Positions 42,930-51,846 of a DNA stretch of 64,000 nt are shown in pieces. Numbering within the stretch: the stretch's first letter is position 1; each line of letters begins with the position of its first letter. The notes below the pieces were generated by a model, which saw nothing but the letters and a program-made list of their open reading frames with translations, was not told the origin of the DNA and searched no databases. A program made the position numbers and the translations under genes. Origin of the DNA: Granulosicoccus sp045110475 (GTDB lineage Bacteria; Pseudomonadota; Gammaproteobacteria; Granulosicoccales; Granulosicoccaceae); contig JBGCGC010000080.1 of the NCBI GenBank assembly GCA_045110475.1, forward strand, positions 18,219 through 82,218. Direction: 5' to 3'.

Positions 42930-44414
42930 ATGCCAGCGCCAGGACTTGTTCAGCACTTTCGAAATTATGCCTCTGCGGGTGTATTGTCAGCGCTTGTCGG
43001 TGTGGTGAGTTTTCCGATCCTGACGCGTAATCTGAGTGTTGCTGACTACGGTATTGTCGGGCTGATTACCGCAAGCGCAACCTTGTTTATTTCGATCGGA
43101 AAGCTGGGTATGCAGAATGCCGTTATCCGCTTTTACGAGCAAATAAGAAATGCGAATATCGCGTTTAGTTTGCAGCAGATGAACAGTACGGTCACCGCCA
43201 TATTTTTTTCGCTGGCAGCTATTACCACCACGCTGTTTCTCATCGCAGGCTTGGTCATACTTCCCGGATTTGTTCAATACGAGGCTATTTCGACGCTATT
43301 CGTGTTTGCCTCAGCCATTGTGTTTGTTCGAATACTGGGTAGCGGTGTCATGAACTTTCTGCGCGCTCAGCAGCGCAGCGCCGAAGTGGCCATTGCGCAA
43401 AGCCTTGCCAGGTTTCTTAATCTGACACTGATTGTGGCGGTACTTCTTCTGAGCATACTTGAACCAGTCTCGGTCATAATCTGTCTGTTCCTTGCCGAGC
43501 TGGCGGGTGTCGTTTTTGTGGCTTATCAGTATCGGCCCGATTTCTATTTCAGCCGGCTGGCCCTGTCCAGCAAGCTTGCCAGAATCATGCTCGTTTATGG
43601 CGTGCCGCTGATGATTCTCGAGTCACTCAATATCGTACTGCGACTGAGTGATCGTTATCTGATTGAGGCTATGCTGGGCGTGGAAGAACTGGGACAGTAC
43701 TCTGCATCCTACAACCTCGCCGCTTACCTGGACATCATTGTAGTTGGTGCTATTTTGCAAGCTGTCAAGCCTGCCTATATGCATTTGTGGGAGACTCAGG
43801 GGCAAAGCCGCACCGCTGCATTCCTGTCTCGAAGCCTGTCGATCTATGTGGTCCTTGGTCTGCCTCTTATTGCGATGTTCTCTATAACCAGCCCGTATTT
43901 ACTGAGTTTTCTTGCAGGTCCCAAATACGCAGAGGGTACCGTCATCATCCCGTACGTTGTGATGAGTTTCTGGCTCGAAGGCGCTATGTTGTTCCTTGGT
44001 GCAGGTTTGTATATTTTTAAAAATACCAAGTTGCTTATGTTCTGCAGTCTTGTGGCTACTATTATTAATCTGGGTTTAAACGTGTTGTTGATTCCTTATT
44101 TTGGTATCACTGGCGCCGCGGCGGTTACGGTGTTTACCTACGCAATCTTTCTTATTGCCGTTACATTGCTGTCCTTTGCGTATGTCAGCTTTCGAATGGA
44201 TTGGGTGGTGCCGTTGGTAATGTGCCTTGCAAGCCTGGTGACCTTCGCCGTGTTCAAGACGGTTGATTTCGGCAGTGATGTCTACAATTTTTTTCTAAAG
44301 GGCAGTATTGGAACATCGGTGCTTCTGCTATTAATCTGGGCGATGGTTCCCGAGTTGCGTCATTGGTTACAGCAGCACTTGCAAAAAATCAGTGCACGGA
44401 GGCGAATGCCATGA
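42930..44414 (+). CDS. oligosaccharide flippase (Wzx/MATE-like)
   Basis: 494 residues with about 12-14 hydrophobic segments. The start is characteristic: FRNYASAGVLSALVGVVSFP, ILTRNLSVADYGIVGLITAS. It would move the undecaprenyl-linked EPS unit to the periplasmic face. It follows the deacetylase by 11 bases and overlaps the next gene (ATGA). Confidence 0.92.
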   Translation: MPAPGLVQHFRNYASAGVLSALVGVVSFPILTRNLSVADYGIVGLITASATLFISIGKLGMQNAVIRFYEQIRNANIAFSLQQMNSTVTAIFFSLAAITTTLFLIAGLVILPGFVQYEAISTLFVFASAIVFVRILGSGVMNFLRAQQRSAEVAIAQSLARFLNLTLIVAVLLLSILEPVSVIICLFLAELAGVVFVAYQYRPDFYFSRLALSSKLARIMLVYGVPLMILESLNIVLRLSDRYLIEAMLGVEELGQYSASYNLAAYLDIIVVGAILQAVKPAYMHLWETQGQSRTAAFLSRSLSIYVVLGLPLIAMFSITSPYLLSFLAGPKYAEGTVIIPYVVMSFWLEGAMLFLGAGLYIFKNTKLLMFCSLVATIINLGLNVLLIPYFGITGAAAVTVFTYAIFLIAVTLLSFAYVSFRMDWVVPLVMCLASLVTFAVFKTVDFGSDVYNFFLKGSIGTSVLLLLIWAMVPELRHWLQQHLQKISARRRMP

Positions 44415-45304
44415 GTGTTGTACTGATGTATCACGGTGTTTTTCCTGACAACGATAAAAGCACTATTGACGCAGAAGATCATCCGTATGCTGTAAGCCTG
44501 TCCAATTTTACGCATCAGCTTGATCTACTGGCTGAGCACAATGTTGGCTTGTATGGTAATGGTCAGGTTCCTGATGTGGTTATTTCCTTCGATGATGGTC
44601 ATGCGAGTAACCTGTCTCTGGCAGCACCGTTGCTTTTAGAGCGCAATCTGGCCGCCTATTTTTTTATCACCACCAATTTTATTGATCGACGGTTAAATTT
44701 CCTGTCGAGTGACGAGCTGGCGGAGTTGTCGCGACTACCGGGTTTTTGCGTTGGCAGTCACGGCATGACGCACCGTTTTTTCGATGATATGAGCGTTGAA
44801 GAATCAAACAAGGAATTAACCGAAAGCCGGCAGAGGCTTGAGAGTATCTGCGGCTCGGCCTGTCGGTCCATTTCATTTCCCGGTGGACGCTTTGGGGTCC
44901 AGACACACAAACAACTGGTCAACGTAGGGTATAAACAGTGGTTCGGGTCGCAGACTGGTTTGATCAGCCCTGGCCGATTAACAAACGAGGCGTCTTGCGA
45001 CGGTGCTGTGCAAGTGGTCAGCGATCGCAAATCAGCGTCTGTACGCGAACGTCACGACAAACGCAGCACTGAGTTTTCCGATCTGCCAGATCGCTGGTCA
45101 CTAATGTCGCAATGTGATGCAGCGCCACTCGACAGGGTGGCTATCAGGCACAATACCCAAATGCCGGAATTTCGTCGCATCACAAGTCAGGAGCCTGCCT
45201 ACTTTCGACGCAAGCGTCTGAACAGTCAAGCTAAACGAATCGCTCGTCGGGTTATCGGCAATCGTCTTTATCATGGCCTCTACAGATCCCTTGCGGTCCG
45301 CTAA
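44411..45304 (+). CDS. polysaccharide deacetylase family protein
   Basis: 297 residues from the ATG overlapping the flippase stop. NodB motifs: VVLMYHGVFPD, DVVISFDDGHASN (catalytic D-D), FCVGSHGMTHRFFDD (H-x3-H), and SISFPGGRFGVQT. A late RVAIRHNT motif is typical of this EPS-linked subgroup. No signal peptide. Two different deacetylases in one locus suggest an N- or O-deacetylated polymer. It overlaps the polymerase start by 32 bases. Confidence 0.9.
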   Translation: MSVVLMYHGVFPDNDKSTIDAEDHPYAVSLSNFTHQLDLLAEHNVGLYGNGQVPDVVISFDDGHASNLSLAAPLLLERNLAAYFFITTNFIDRRLNFLSSDELAELSRLPGFCVGSHGMTHRFFDDMSVEESNKELTESRQRLESICGSACRSISFPGGRFGVQTHKQLVNVGYKQWFGSQTGLISPGRLTNEASCDGAVQVVSDRKSASVRERHDKRSTEFSDLPDRWSLMSQCDAAPLDRVAIRHNTQMPEFRRITSQEPAYFRRKRLNSQAKRIARRVIGNRLYHGLYRSLAVR

Positions 45305-47237
45305 AACACATCGCTCGCGCTCGCAAACGCCTGCCGAGGGTAATGCCAGCGTGCGCTCAGCCGGTATTCGACAAGCGGGTATCCGGGGAAAAAGCCGCTC
45401 TGCGTTAAGGAAATTGCGTGAACTGCCCGGAGAGCCGGGGCTGACTTCAGGCTGGCCAAGTTTCGATGGCCTGAAACCTGTTCTCACCTTTCTGGCTGTT
45501 CCCGCTTGTCTGGTCATGGCAATAACCCTGACGGGTGGCCATTGGCCACCGGCAATGCTTTATGCGATAGCGATTGCGCTGGGGCTGGTGGTGGCGGCCA
45601 GCACTCTGCACAGTGTTGAGCTGGTGCTTGCCATTTTGCTGATTTATCTGCCGTTCTCCAAGATATTCGTCATACCCATTGCGCCGGGTATCAACGGAAC
45701 CAATATGCTCCTGATTCTGGGTTTGTTCGCTTCGGTGCTCAAAATGCTGGCGACACGTCAAAAGCTTACTGATTTTCCGGCTGGCGCTTATCTGGTATTC
45801 GCCTTTGGTTTTCTGACTTCACTGTCTGCCATCACTATCATGCTTAACCCAGGTGGCCGGGTTTTTCTTTTGTACGGCGAGTTCCTGAGTTACAAGGCAT
45901 GGGTGGACCAGTTCCTGTTTTTTTTCATCGTATTGATCTGCGTCCGCGATGTTGAAACTGCCAAGCGTTGTATCGTTTACCTCATGATCGGCTCGGTTCT
46001 TGTTGTCGTTTATTCAGTCCCTGAGATGCTGGAGAAAGGTGGCCGATCCACTATCGAGAAGTCAAGAATTGAAGGGCCTCATCTGCAATCGAACAATTTT
46101 GGTGGCTTTGTGGCGTACACCTTTCTACCGCTGCTCGCCCTGTTTCTTGTCTATATCAAGGATATTCGAGCCTGGCTGCTGACGCCTTATTTTCTGTTGA
46201 CGGCCAAAGTGCTGATAACCACTTTCTCGCGTGGTGCGTACGTGGCAATGCTCATCGGTGCCCTGTTTGCCGGATGGTTCAAGGGCAGGGGCTTTCTGGC
46301 TTTGTGGATTGCTATTGCTCTGAGTTTTTTTCTGGTTTTCCCCAGCCAGATTCCCGGCTCTGTCGTGGCGCGGATGGATACCTTTACCGAGAATTCGAAT
46401 TCTGCGGCAACGGCTGAAGACAGGCTCGATCAAAGTTCGGCTACGCGCCTGATCATGTGGCGTGCTGCGATGGTCATGATGGCAGAAGACCCTGTCTGGG
46501 GGAAAGGGTTCAAGGGGTTTGAATTTCTCAAGGACGATTACGTGTTTATCGATGTTGCAGAAAGTGACCCTCACAGTATGTATTTTTACATCGGATCCCA
46601 GATGGGTCTGCCATCGCTCAGTCTGTTTCTGGTGATTTTAGGTTACAGCTTCTGGCTTGGACGTGCTCTCAGTCAGAACAAGAAAGATAAATTCATCAGA
46701 GTGATCGGGATTGGCGGTGCGTCGGCAACAGCGTGTTTTGCCGTTGCCTGCGTATTCGGGTCGCGGGCTGTGTCGTTGAACTTTACCGTCTACTTCTGGA
46801 CGCTTCTTGTCGTGATGCAGCTCATCTGGGAGAAACAACGGGTGGCTGTGGCTGCCCGACACTCAAGACCGAAGCGTATTTTTGCAAGAGATCTTGCTGG
46901 GAGTCCCAAGGCTGAGGTTGTAGCTAATTCCGGGCCTGAAGCAGCGCATCCCGAAAACCTGTCCGAGTCGACCGACAGTGAACAATCGACCCTGCCGTTG
47001 CTCGAAGGCCAAGTGCCCTCAAAAAGACCACGTTCACGGCACAGAAAAAAACGTCGCACGGCAGCGCGCGTCCCCTCCCGAGGTGCCGCGTATCATCAGG
47101 CTGGAACGCTTGCTCAAGACCGTGAGCCCGGCATCGAGCGTTCTGGCAAAGAGCGGATTGCTCGAGTAGATCCCGGAATAGAGCTTCCGGCTACAGCGCG
47201 TGACGGTAGAGGTCGCACAGGGAAGCATCGCTCTTGA
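45273..47237 (+). CDS. O-antigen ligase/polymerase (Wzy-like) membrane protein
   Basis: 654 residues. A ~60-residue basic N-terminal tail precedes about 10-12 membrane helices (about 67-520). A large periplasmic loop (about 355-440) contains SRGAYVA and ATRLIMWRAAMVMMAEDPVWGKGFKGF, the Wzy/WaaL-type region. The C-terminal ~130 residues are hydrophilic and strongly basic (RSRHRKKRRTAARVPSR). It would polymerise the EPS repeat units. The long charged tails at both ends are unusual for this family. Last gene of the EPS operon. Confidence 0.88.
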   Translation: MASTDPLRSAKTHRSRSQTPAEGNASVRSAGIRQAGIRGKSRSALRKLRELPGEPGLTSGWPSFDGLKPVLTFLAVPACLVMAITLTGGHWPPAMLYAIAIALGLVVAASTLHSVELVLAILLIYLPFSKIFVIPIAPGINGTNMLLILGLFASVLKMLATRQKLTDFPAGAYLVFAFGFLTSLSAITIMLNPGGRVFLLYGEFLSYKAWVDQFLFFFIVLICVRDVETAKRCIVYLMIGSVLVVVYSVPEMLEKGGRSTIEKSRIEGPHLQSNNFGGFVAYTFLPLLALFLVYIKDIRAWLLTPYFLLTAKVLITTFSRGAYVAMLIGALFAGWFKGRGFLALWIAIALSFFLVFPSQIPGSVVARMDTFTENSNSAATAEDRLDQSSATRLIMWRAAMVMMAEDPVWGKGFKGFEFLKDDYVFIDVAESDPHSMYFYIGSQMGLPSLSLFLVILGYSFWLGRALSQNKKDKFIRVIGIGGASATACFAVACVFGSRAVSLNFTVYFWTLLVVMQLIWEKQRVAVAARHSRPKRIFARDLAGSPKAEVVANSGPEAAHPENLSESTDSEQSTLPLLEGQVPSKRPRSRHRKKRRTAARVPSRGAAYHQAGTLAQDREPGIERSGKERIARVDPGIELPATARDGRGRTGKHRS

Positions 47238-47576
47238 GACGGGTCGCGAACGTGGTAAAAAACAGGGCATGCGTCATATTTACGACGCCTATTGCGTGTT
47301 TGCAATAGTCATGCGAGTAAACCGGCGGTTGAATACCACAAATTACCGGCATTCTTTCACTGTGTAACCTGTACTCGGAGGCTACACTTGAAAGGGCGGT
47401 ATTTTGGCTGTGTGATAGCGCCTCTCGCATCCATCATTGAGTTACGTTTTCGAGACACTATTATTGAGAGGTATGAATATTGCGATTCGACATTCACCAC
47501 GCGAATCGCGGCACCAACAGTCAGGTTTGGACGTACAATCCATACAGAATGTATTGCGTCCTAGTGGAATTGGTAA
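47238..47576. other. gap between EPS locus and clpS
   Basis: 339 bases without a supported gene. It holds an inverted repeat GCGATTCG / CGAATCGC (47482-47489 and 47502-47509) 68 bases before clpS. This may be a regulator site or chance. The clpS promoter should be here. Confidence 0.4.
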
Positions 47577-47894
47577 ATGAGTAAAGAAGAGAAAAGCGGA
47601 GAGGGAGGTCTGGCAGTAGAAGCGGCAAAGCCAAAGTTGGCAAAACCGCCGTTATGGAAGGTCGTACTGCTGAATGATGACTACACCCCCATGGAGTTTG
47701 TGGTCGAAGTGTTGCAAGTTTTTTTCAAGCTGGACAAAGAACAGGCTACGCGTGTCATGTTGCATGTTCATCAGAAAGGGAAGGGCGTTTGCGGTGTGTT
47801 TACGCGAGAAATCGCTGAAACCAAAGTGGCGCAAGTGACTCAATTAGCCAGGGAGCGGAAACATCCGTTGCTTTGCAAGCTGGAAAAGGTGTAG
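47577..47894 (+). CDS. clpS: ATP-dependent Clp protease adaptor ClpS
   Basis: 105 residues, normal length. ClpS delivers N-degron substrates to ClpAP. The motifs PPLWKVVLLNDDYTPMEFVV (substrate pocket N-D-D-Y-T-P-M) and MLHVHQKGKGVCGVFTREIA are diagnostic. The N-terminal ~25 residues are flexible, as expected. It lies 152 bases before clpA, the usual pairing. Confidence 0.97.
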   Translation: MSKEEKSGEGGLAVEAAKPKLAKPPLWKVVLLNDDYTPMEFVVEVLQVFFKLDKEQATRVMLHVHQKGKGVCGVFTREIAETKVAQVTQLARERKHPLLCKLEKV

Positions 47895-48046
47895 CCATGG
47901 TTTTTCTGATTTGCTGTACAAGGCACACTGGGTGACGGATAACAGTCATTTCGCCGGGTTTTTTTACCCAGCCATATGTTGGCGCAGTGTGGCAGAGCGG
48001 ATGGAACTGAAAATGAAACGAAGTATCAAGAGCGGACGATTTAACA

Positions 48047-50323
48047 ATGCTTAGTAAAGAGCTGGAATTTACCCTCAACAACGCGTTCAAGGAAGCTCGT
48101 GGCCGACGATTTGAGTTCATGACCGTCGAACACCTGCTCCTGGCGTTAATTGACAACCCGACCGCTGCGCAAGTGCTGCGTGCCTGTGGCGGTGATCTGG
48201 ATACACTTCGTGATGAGCTTGACAGTTTTGTCGACGAGAATACGCCGTTGCTGGACGAAAACGACACGCGCGAGACGCAGCCTACGCTTGGATTTCAGCG
48301 AGTGTTGCAGCGAGCGGTGTTTCATGTTCAAAGCTCCGGGAAGAAGGAAGTAACCGGTGCCAATGTTCTGGTCGCTATATTTGGCGAACAGGACTCGCAA
48401 ACCGTCTACCTGCTCAACAAGCAGAACATTACCCGCCTGGATGTTGTTAACTACATTTCACACGGAATATCAAAAAATTCTCAGGAAGAACCCGAGGAGT
48501 CCGAAGAGGGGGCCTCTGAGTACAGCGCAGAGGAGGGTGAAGCGGACGCCAAGCCGCTCGACAAATACGCAACCAACCTCAACGCCAAGGCAATGGCGGG
48601 CGAAATCGATCCCCTGATCGGTCGGGATCACGAGGTTGAACGCGCCTCGCAGGTACTCTGCCGTCGTCGCAAGAATAACCCGTTGCTAGTCGGCGAAGCC
48701 GGGGTGGGCAAAACCGCGATTGCTGAAGGACTGGCCAAACGCATCGTTGATGGCGAGGTGCCTGAAGTGCTGGCCGATGCCATAATCTACTCGCTGGATC
48801 TGGGCGCCTTGGTTGCGGGCACCAAATACCGTGGCGATTTTGAGAAAAGACTCAAAGGCATACTCAACCAGCTCAAGAAGGAACAGGGTGCTATCCTTTT
48901 CATCGATGAAATCCACACGATAATTGGTGCGGGGGCCGCGTCCGGTGGTGTTATGGATGCGTCTAACCTGATCAAGCCTATGCTTGCCACCGGTGAACTC
49001 AAGTGCATCGGCTCTACGACTTATCAGGAATACCGAGGCATATTCGAAAAAGATCGTGCCCTGTCGCGCAGGTTCCAGAAAATCGATGTGGTAGAGCCTT
49101 CCGTTGACCAGACTTTCGAAATACTCAAGGGCCTCAAGTCGCGTTATGAAGAGTTCCACGAGGTCAAGTACTCCAACAATGCCCTGAAGACTGCTGCCGA
49201 GCTTTCCGGCAGGTACATTAACGATCGATTTCTACCTGACAAGGCCATTGATGTCATTGACGAGGCAGGTGCAAACCATCGCGTCAAGGGGGTTACTGCC
49301 AAAGGCAAGAAACAGATTACGGTTAAAGACATCGAGGCCATCGTCGCAAAGATCGCGCGAATCCCCGAAAAAAGCGTTTCTTCGACGGATATGGACAAAC
49401 TCAAGACCCTGTCGCGCGACTTGCGCATGCTGGTATTTGGACAGGATGAAGCGATCGACGCTTTAGGTGCTGCCATTAAGATGTCCCGCTCGGGACTGGG
49501 TCCTCAGGACAAGCCCATCGGAAGTTTCATGTTTGCCGGCCCAACGGGTGTAGGAAAGACTGAAGTGACCAAACAGCTCGCCAAGATCATGGGGATCGAG
49601 CTTATTCGTTTTGATATGTCCGAGTACATGGAACGACATACCGTGTCGCGTCTCATCGGTGCACCGCCGGGATACGTCGGATTCGACCAGGGCGGTCTCC
49701 TGACCGACTCGGTTATTCAAAACCCGCACGCCGTTGTGTTACTTGACGAAATCGAGAAAGCCCACCCCGATGTCTTCAACCTGTTACTTCAGGTGATGGA
49801 CCATGGCACCTTGACCGACAACAATGGTCGCAAGGCAGACTTCCGTAACATAATCGTTGTCATGACCACTAACGCAGGTGCCGAGTCCCTATCCAGAACC
49901 ACCATGGGATTTACTCAGCAGGATCACACCAGCGATGGATCAGAAGCAGTTAACAAACTGTTCACGCCGGAGTTTCGCAATCGGCTCGATGCCATCATTC
50001 AGTTCAAGCCGCTGGACAAGAGCATCATCCTGAACGTTGTCGACAAGTTCATTATTGAACTCGAGGCCCAGTTGGAAGAGAAGAACGTGGCCATTGATTT
50101 CAATGACGAGGCAAAGGCATGGCTGGCTGAGAACGGGTTTGATGCAAGGATGGGTGCCAGACCGATGTCCAGACTCATCAGTGAAAACGTCAAAAAACCG
50201 TTGGCTGACGAGATACTGTTTGGCAAGTTAAGCCGTGGTGGACGTGTGCACGTCATTCTGGATGAAAAGGGCGATCTGGCTTTCGAGTTTGAGAGCAAGG
50301 AGAGTAAAGAGGCCACCGTATAG
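48047..50323 (+). CDS. clpA: ATP-dependent Clp protease ATP-binding subunit ClpA
   Basis: 758 residues, the same size as E. coli ClpA. An N domain that binds ClpS (about 1-145) is followed by an acidic linker (EEPEESEEGASEYSAEEGE), AAA1 with GEAGVGKT (about 216) and ILFIDEIHT, and AAA2 with GPTGVGKTE (about 498) and VVLLDEIEKAH. No M-domain insertion, so it is ClpA and not ClpB. It unfolds substrates for ClpP. A strong terminator follows. Confidence 0.98.
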   Translation: MLSKELEFTLNNAFKEARGRRFEFMTVEHLLLALIDNPTAAQVLRACGGDLDTLRDELDSFVDENTPLLDENDTRETQPTLGFQRVLQRAVFHVQSSGKKEVTGANVLVAIFGEQDSQTVYLLNKQNITRLDVVNYISHGISKNSQEEPEESEEGASEYSAEEGEADAKPLDKYATNLNAKAMAGEIDPLIGRDHEVERASQVLCRRRKNNPLLVGEAGVGKTAIAEGLAKRIVDGEVPEVLADAIIYSLDLGALVAGTKYRGDFEKRLKGILNQLKKEQGAILFIDEIHTIIGAGAASGGVMDASNLIKPMLATGELKCIGSTTYQEYRGIFEKDRALSRRFQKIDVVEPSVDQTFEILKGLKSRYEEFHEVKYSNNALKTAAELSGRYINDRFLPDKAIDVIDEAGANHRVKGVTAKGKKQITVKDIEAIVAKIARIPEKSVSSTDMDKLKTLSRDLRMLVFGQDEAIDALGAAIKMSRSGLGPQDKPIGSFMFAGPTGVGKTEVTKQLAKIMGIELIRFDMSEYMERHTVSRLIGAPPGYVGFDQGGLLTDSVIQNPHAVVLLDEIEKAHPDVFNLLLQVMDHGTLTDNNGRKADFRNIIVVMTTNAGAESLSRTTMGFTQQDHTSDGSEAVNKLFTPEFRNRLDAIIQFKPLDKSIILNVVDKFIIELEAQLEEKNVAIDFNDEAKAWLAENGFDARMGARPMSRLISENVKKPLADEILFGKLSRGGRVHVILDEKGDLAFEFESKESKEATV

Positions 50324-50707
50324 GAATTTTTTTCTGGACGTCTGGATGGCCTGGTCGGTTTATCCGGTCATCACCTGTAGAAACCCACCGTGTTGGCGCG
50401 GTGGGTTTTTTTTTGGTCGCTTGCCTGTCCGAATGTTGGCTGACAGGTAATCCAGGCTAACAATGTCAATTGCCCCAGCCGGCAAAGCGATGCGCAGAAC
50501 ACTATCTGACGTGCGTTGAGCCTGCCCGGTAAGCGCAGCAAAATTTGCAAGTGTTGTCACACAATTTGGTGGGCCTTACTCAATCAGGATTCAAATGTGA
50601 CGCTAACACTCAGTATGGGTCAGGCCGGTGGGTCTGGTTAAAGCCAAAATACTTGCGAATGTTGGGGTTTCACGCATGAAGTCATCTTTACTCGAAGAGT
50701 TCCAGAG
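50324..50707. other. gap between clpA and fimT
   Basis: 384 bases. It contains the clpA terminator (50382-50414) and, at 50449-50460, TAATCCAGGCTA, which equals the end of the 166-bp element except that the last CTAG reads CTAA. The fimT promoter should lie in the remaining 240 bases. Confidence 0.45.
50382..50414 (+). terminator. rho-independent terminator after clpA
   Basis: AACCCACCG / CGGTGGGTT, 9-bp perfect stem with an 8-base loop, leading into nine T residues (50406-50414). Confidence 0.93.
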
Positions 50708-51301
50708 GTGAAACAGAGCACCGGATTTACGCTTGTTGAGCTGCTGGTCGGAATCGCAGTGTTGTCAGTGCTGTTAAGTTTTGCCGTGCCCGGATTCCAG
50801 TCTTCGATCAGCGCGAATAAACAGGTGACCACGTTCAACAAGACCTCCGGTACATTGCGCTATGCGCGTTCAGAAGCCATAAAAAGTTCAAGCCCAGTCA
50901 GCATTTGTGGTCGTGCTACTGACAATAGTTGCGGTGACGACTGGTCTGAGGGAATGCTGGTTTTTTCGGACTCCACCAACGATGGCTCTCCCTTAACTCT
51001 TGATGGCCTCGATGTCGTCATACGATCGGTAGTTTTCTCAGGCTCTGATCTGGACTTAACCGCGAGTGCCATGCTGACCAACAACGCCACTTCGCCAGAG
51101 GCTACAAGTGTCATTCGCTTTGATGGTCGTGGCCGCCCTAACTGGTTGAACGGTACCATCGTATTGTGTGACAAGCGCGGTGCAGATTACGCCAAAGCGC
51201 TAATCATGACAGGCTCTGGCATTGGCAGGCCGGCTTACAGCACAAACAATTCAGATGGTGTGGTCGTTGATGCTCGGGGTATTGCGGTGAGCTGCACATG
51301 A
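50708..51301 (+). CDS. fimT: type IV pilus minor pilin FimT/GspH family
   Basis: 197 residues, GTG start. The class III leader is short (MKQSTG|FTLVELLVGIAVLS) with the conserved glycine before the cut and glutamate at +5. The C-terminal part has the GspH/FimT pattern SVIRFDGRGRPNWLNGTIVL. Minor pilins prime assembly of the pilus. It overlaps pilV (ATGA). Confidence 0.9.
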   Translation: MKQSTGFTLVELLVGIAVLSVLLSFAVPGFQSSISANKQVTTFNKTSGTLRYARSEAIKSSSPVSICGRATDNSCGDDWSEGMLVFSDSTNDGSPLTLDGLDVVIRSVVFSGSDLDLTASAMLTNNATSPEATSVIRFDGRGRPNWLNGTIVLCDKRGADYAKALIMTGSGIGRPAYSTNNSDGVVVDARGIAVSCT

Positions 51302-51846
51302 TTGGCTGCAGGTTCACAAGCTCTGATAATCGCCGCGTGTCTGTGAATGCCTGCAACCGCGAACGTGGTGTCGGTCTTATTGAAGTTCTCGTTGCGCTAC
51401 TGGTGCTATCACTGGGCTTCCTGGTGTCTGCCAACATGCAACTTCGCGGTATGCGGGCGAACCAGGACACCTTTCACCATGCACAAGCCTTGATGTTGGT
51501 GAACGATATGATGGATCGGATGCGTAACAATCGGCAAGGCGTTATCGACGGCGCATACGATGGAATGCAAACCGACGCCGTCGACAAGCCTGGCTGTGCC
51601 AGTAACGGGTGTGACGCTCAGGGACTTGCAGAGCTGGACAGATTTGAATGGAGTGCAACCCTGCAGTCTCTTCGTGGGGAAACCTCCTTCATCCCCATGC
51701 TGCCAGCGGACAATAACAATCAACCGGCAGTTGGTTCCATATCCGGACCGGACGCTGATGGTATCTATACTTTGAGTATGGACTGGAAGCGACAGGATGG
51801 TGGTAATGAGGTTGATGAAACCCTTTCAGTGAAGTTCGTGCCATGA
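51298..51846 (+). CDS. pilV: type IV pilus modification protein PilV
   Basis: 182 residues. The prepilin cut lies in ERGVG|LIEVLVALLVLSLGF, after an unusually long ~26-residue leader. ANMQLRGMRANQ, then LMLVNDMMDRMRNN, are typical of PilV. It overlaps fimT and pilW by 4 bases on each side, so the three are translated together. Confidence 0.92.
   Translation: MIGCRFTSSDNRRVSVNACNRERGVGLIEVLVALLVLSLGFLVSANMQLRGMRANQDTFHHAQALMLVNDMMDRMRNNRQGVIDGAYDGMQTDAVDKPGCASNGCDAQGLAELDRFEWSATLQSLRGETSFIPMLPADNNNQPAVGSISGPDADGIYTLSMDWKRQDGGNEVDETLSVKFVP

Noticed and set aside
50449..50460. TAATCCAGGCTA after clpA as a full mobile element
   Set aside because: Only one 12-base end is visible, the terminal CTAG is CTAA, and no second end lies nearby; kept only as a note in the intergenic entry.
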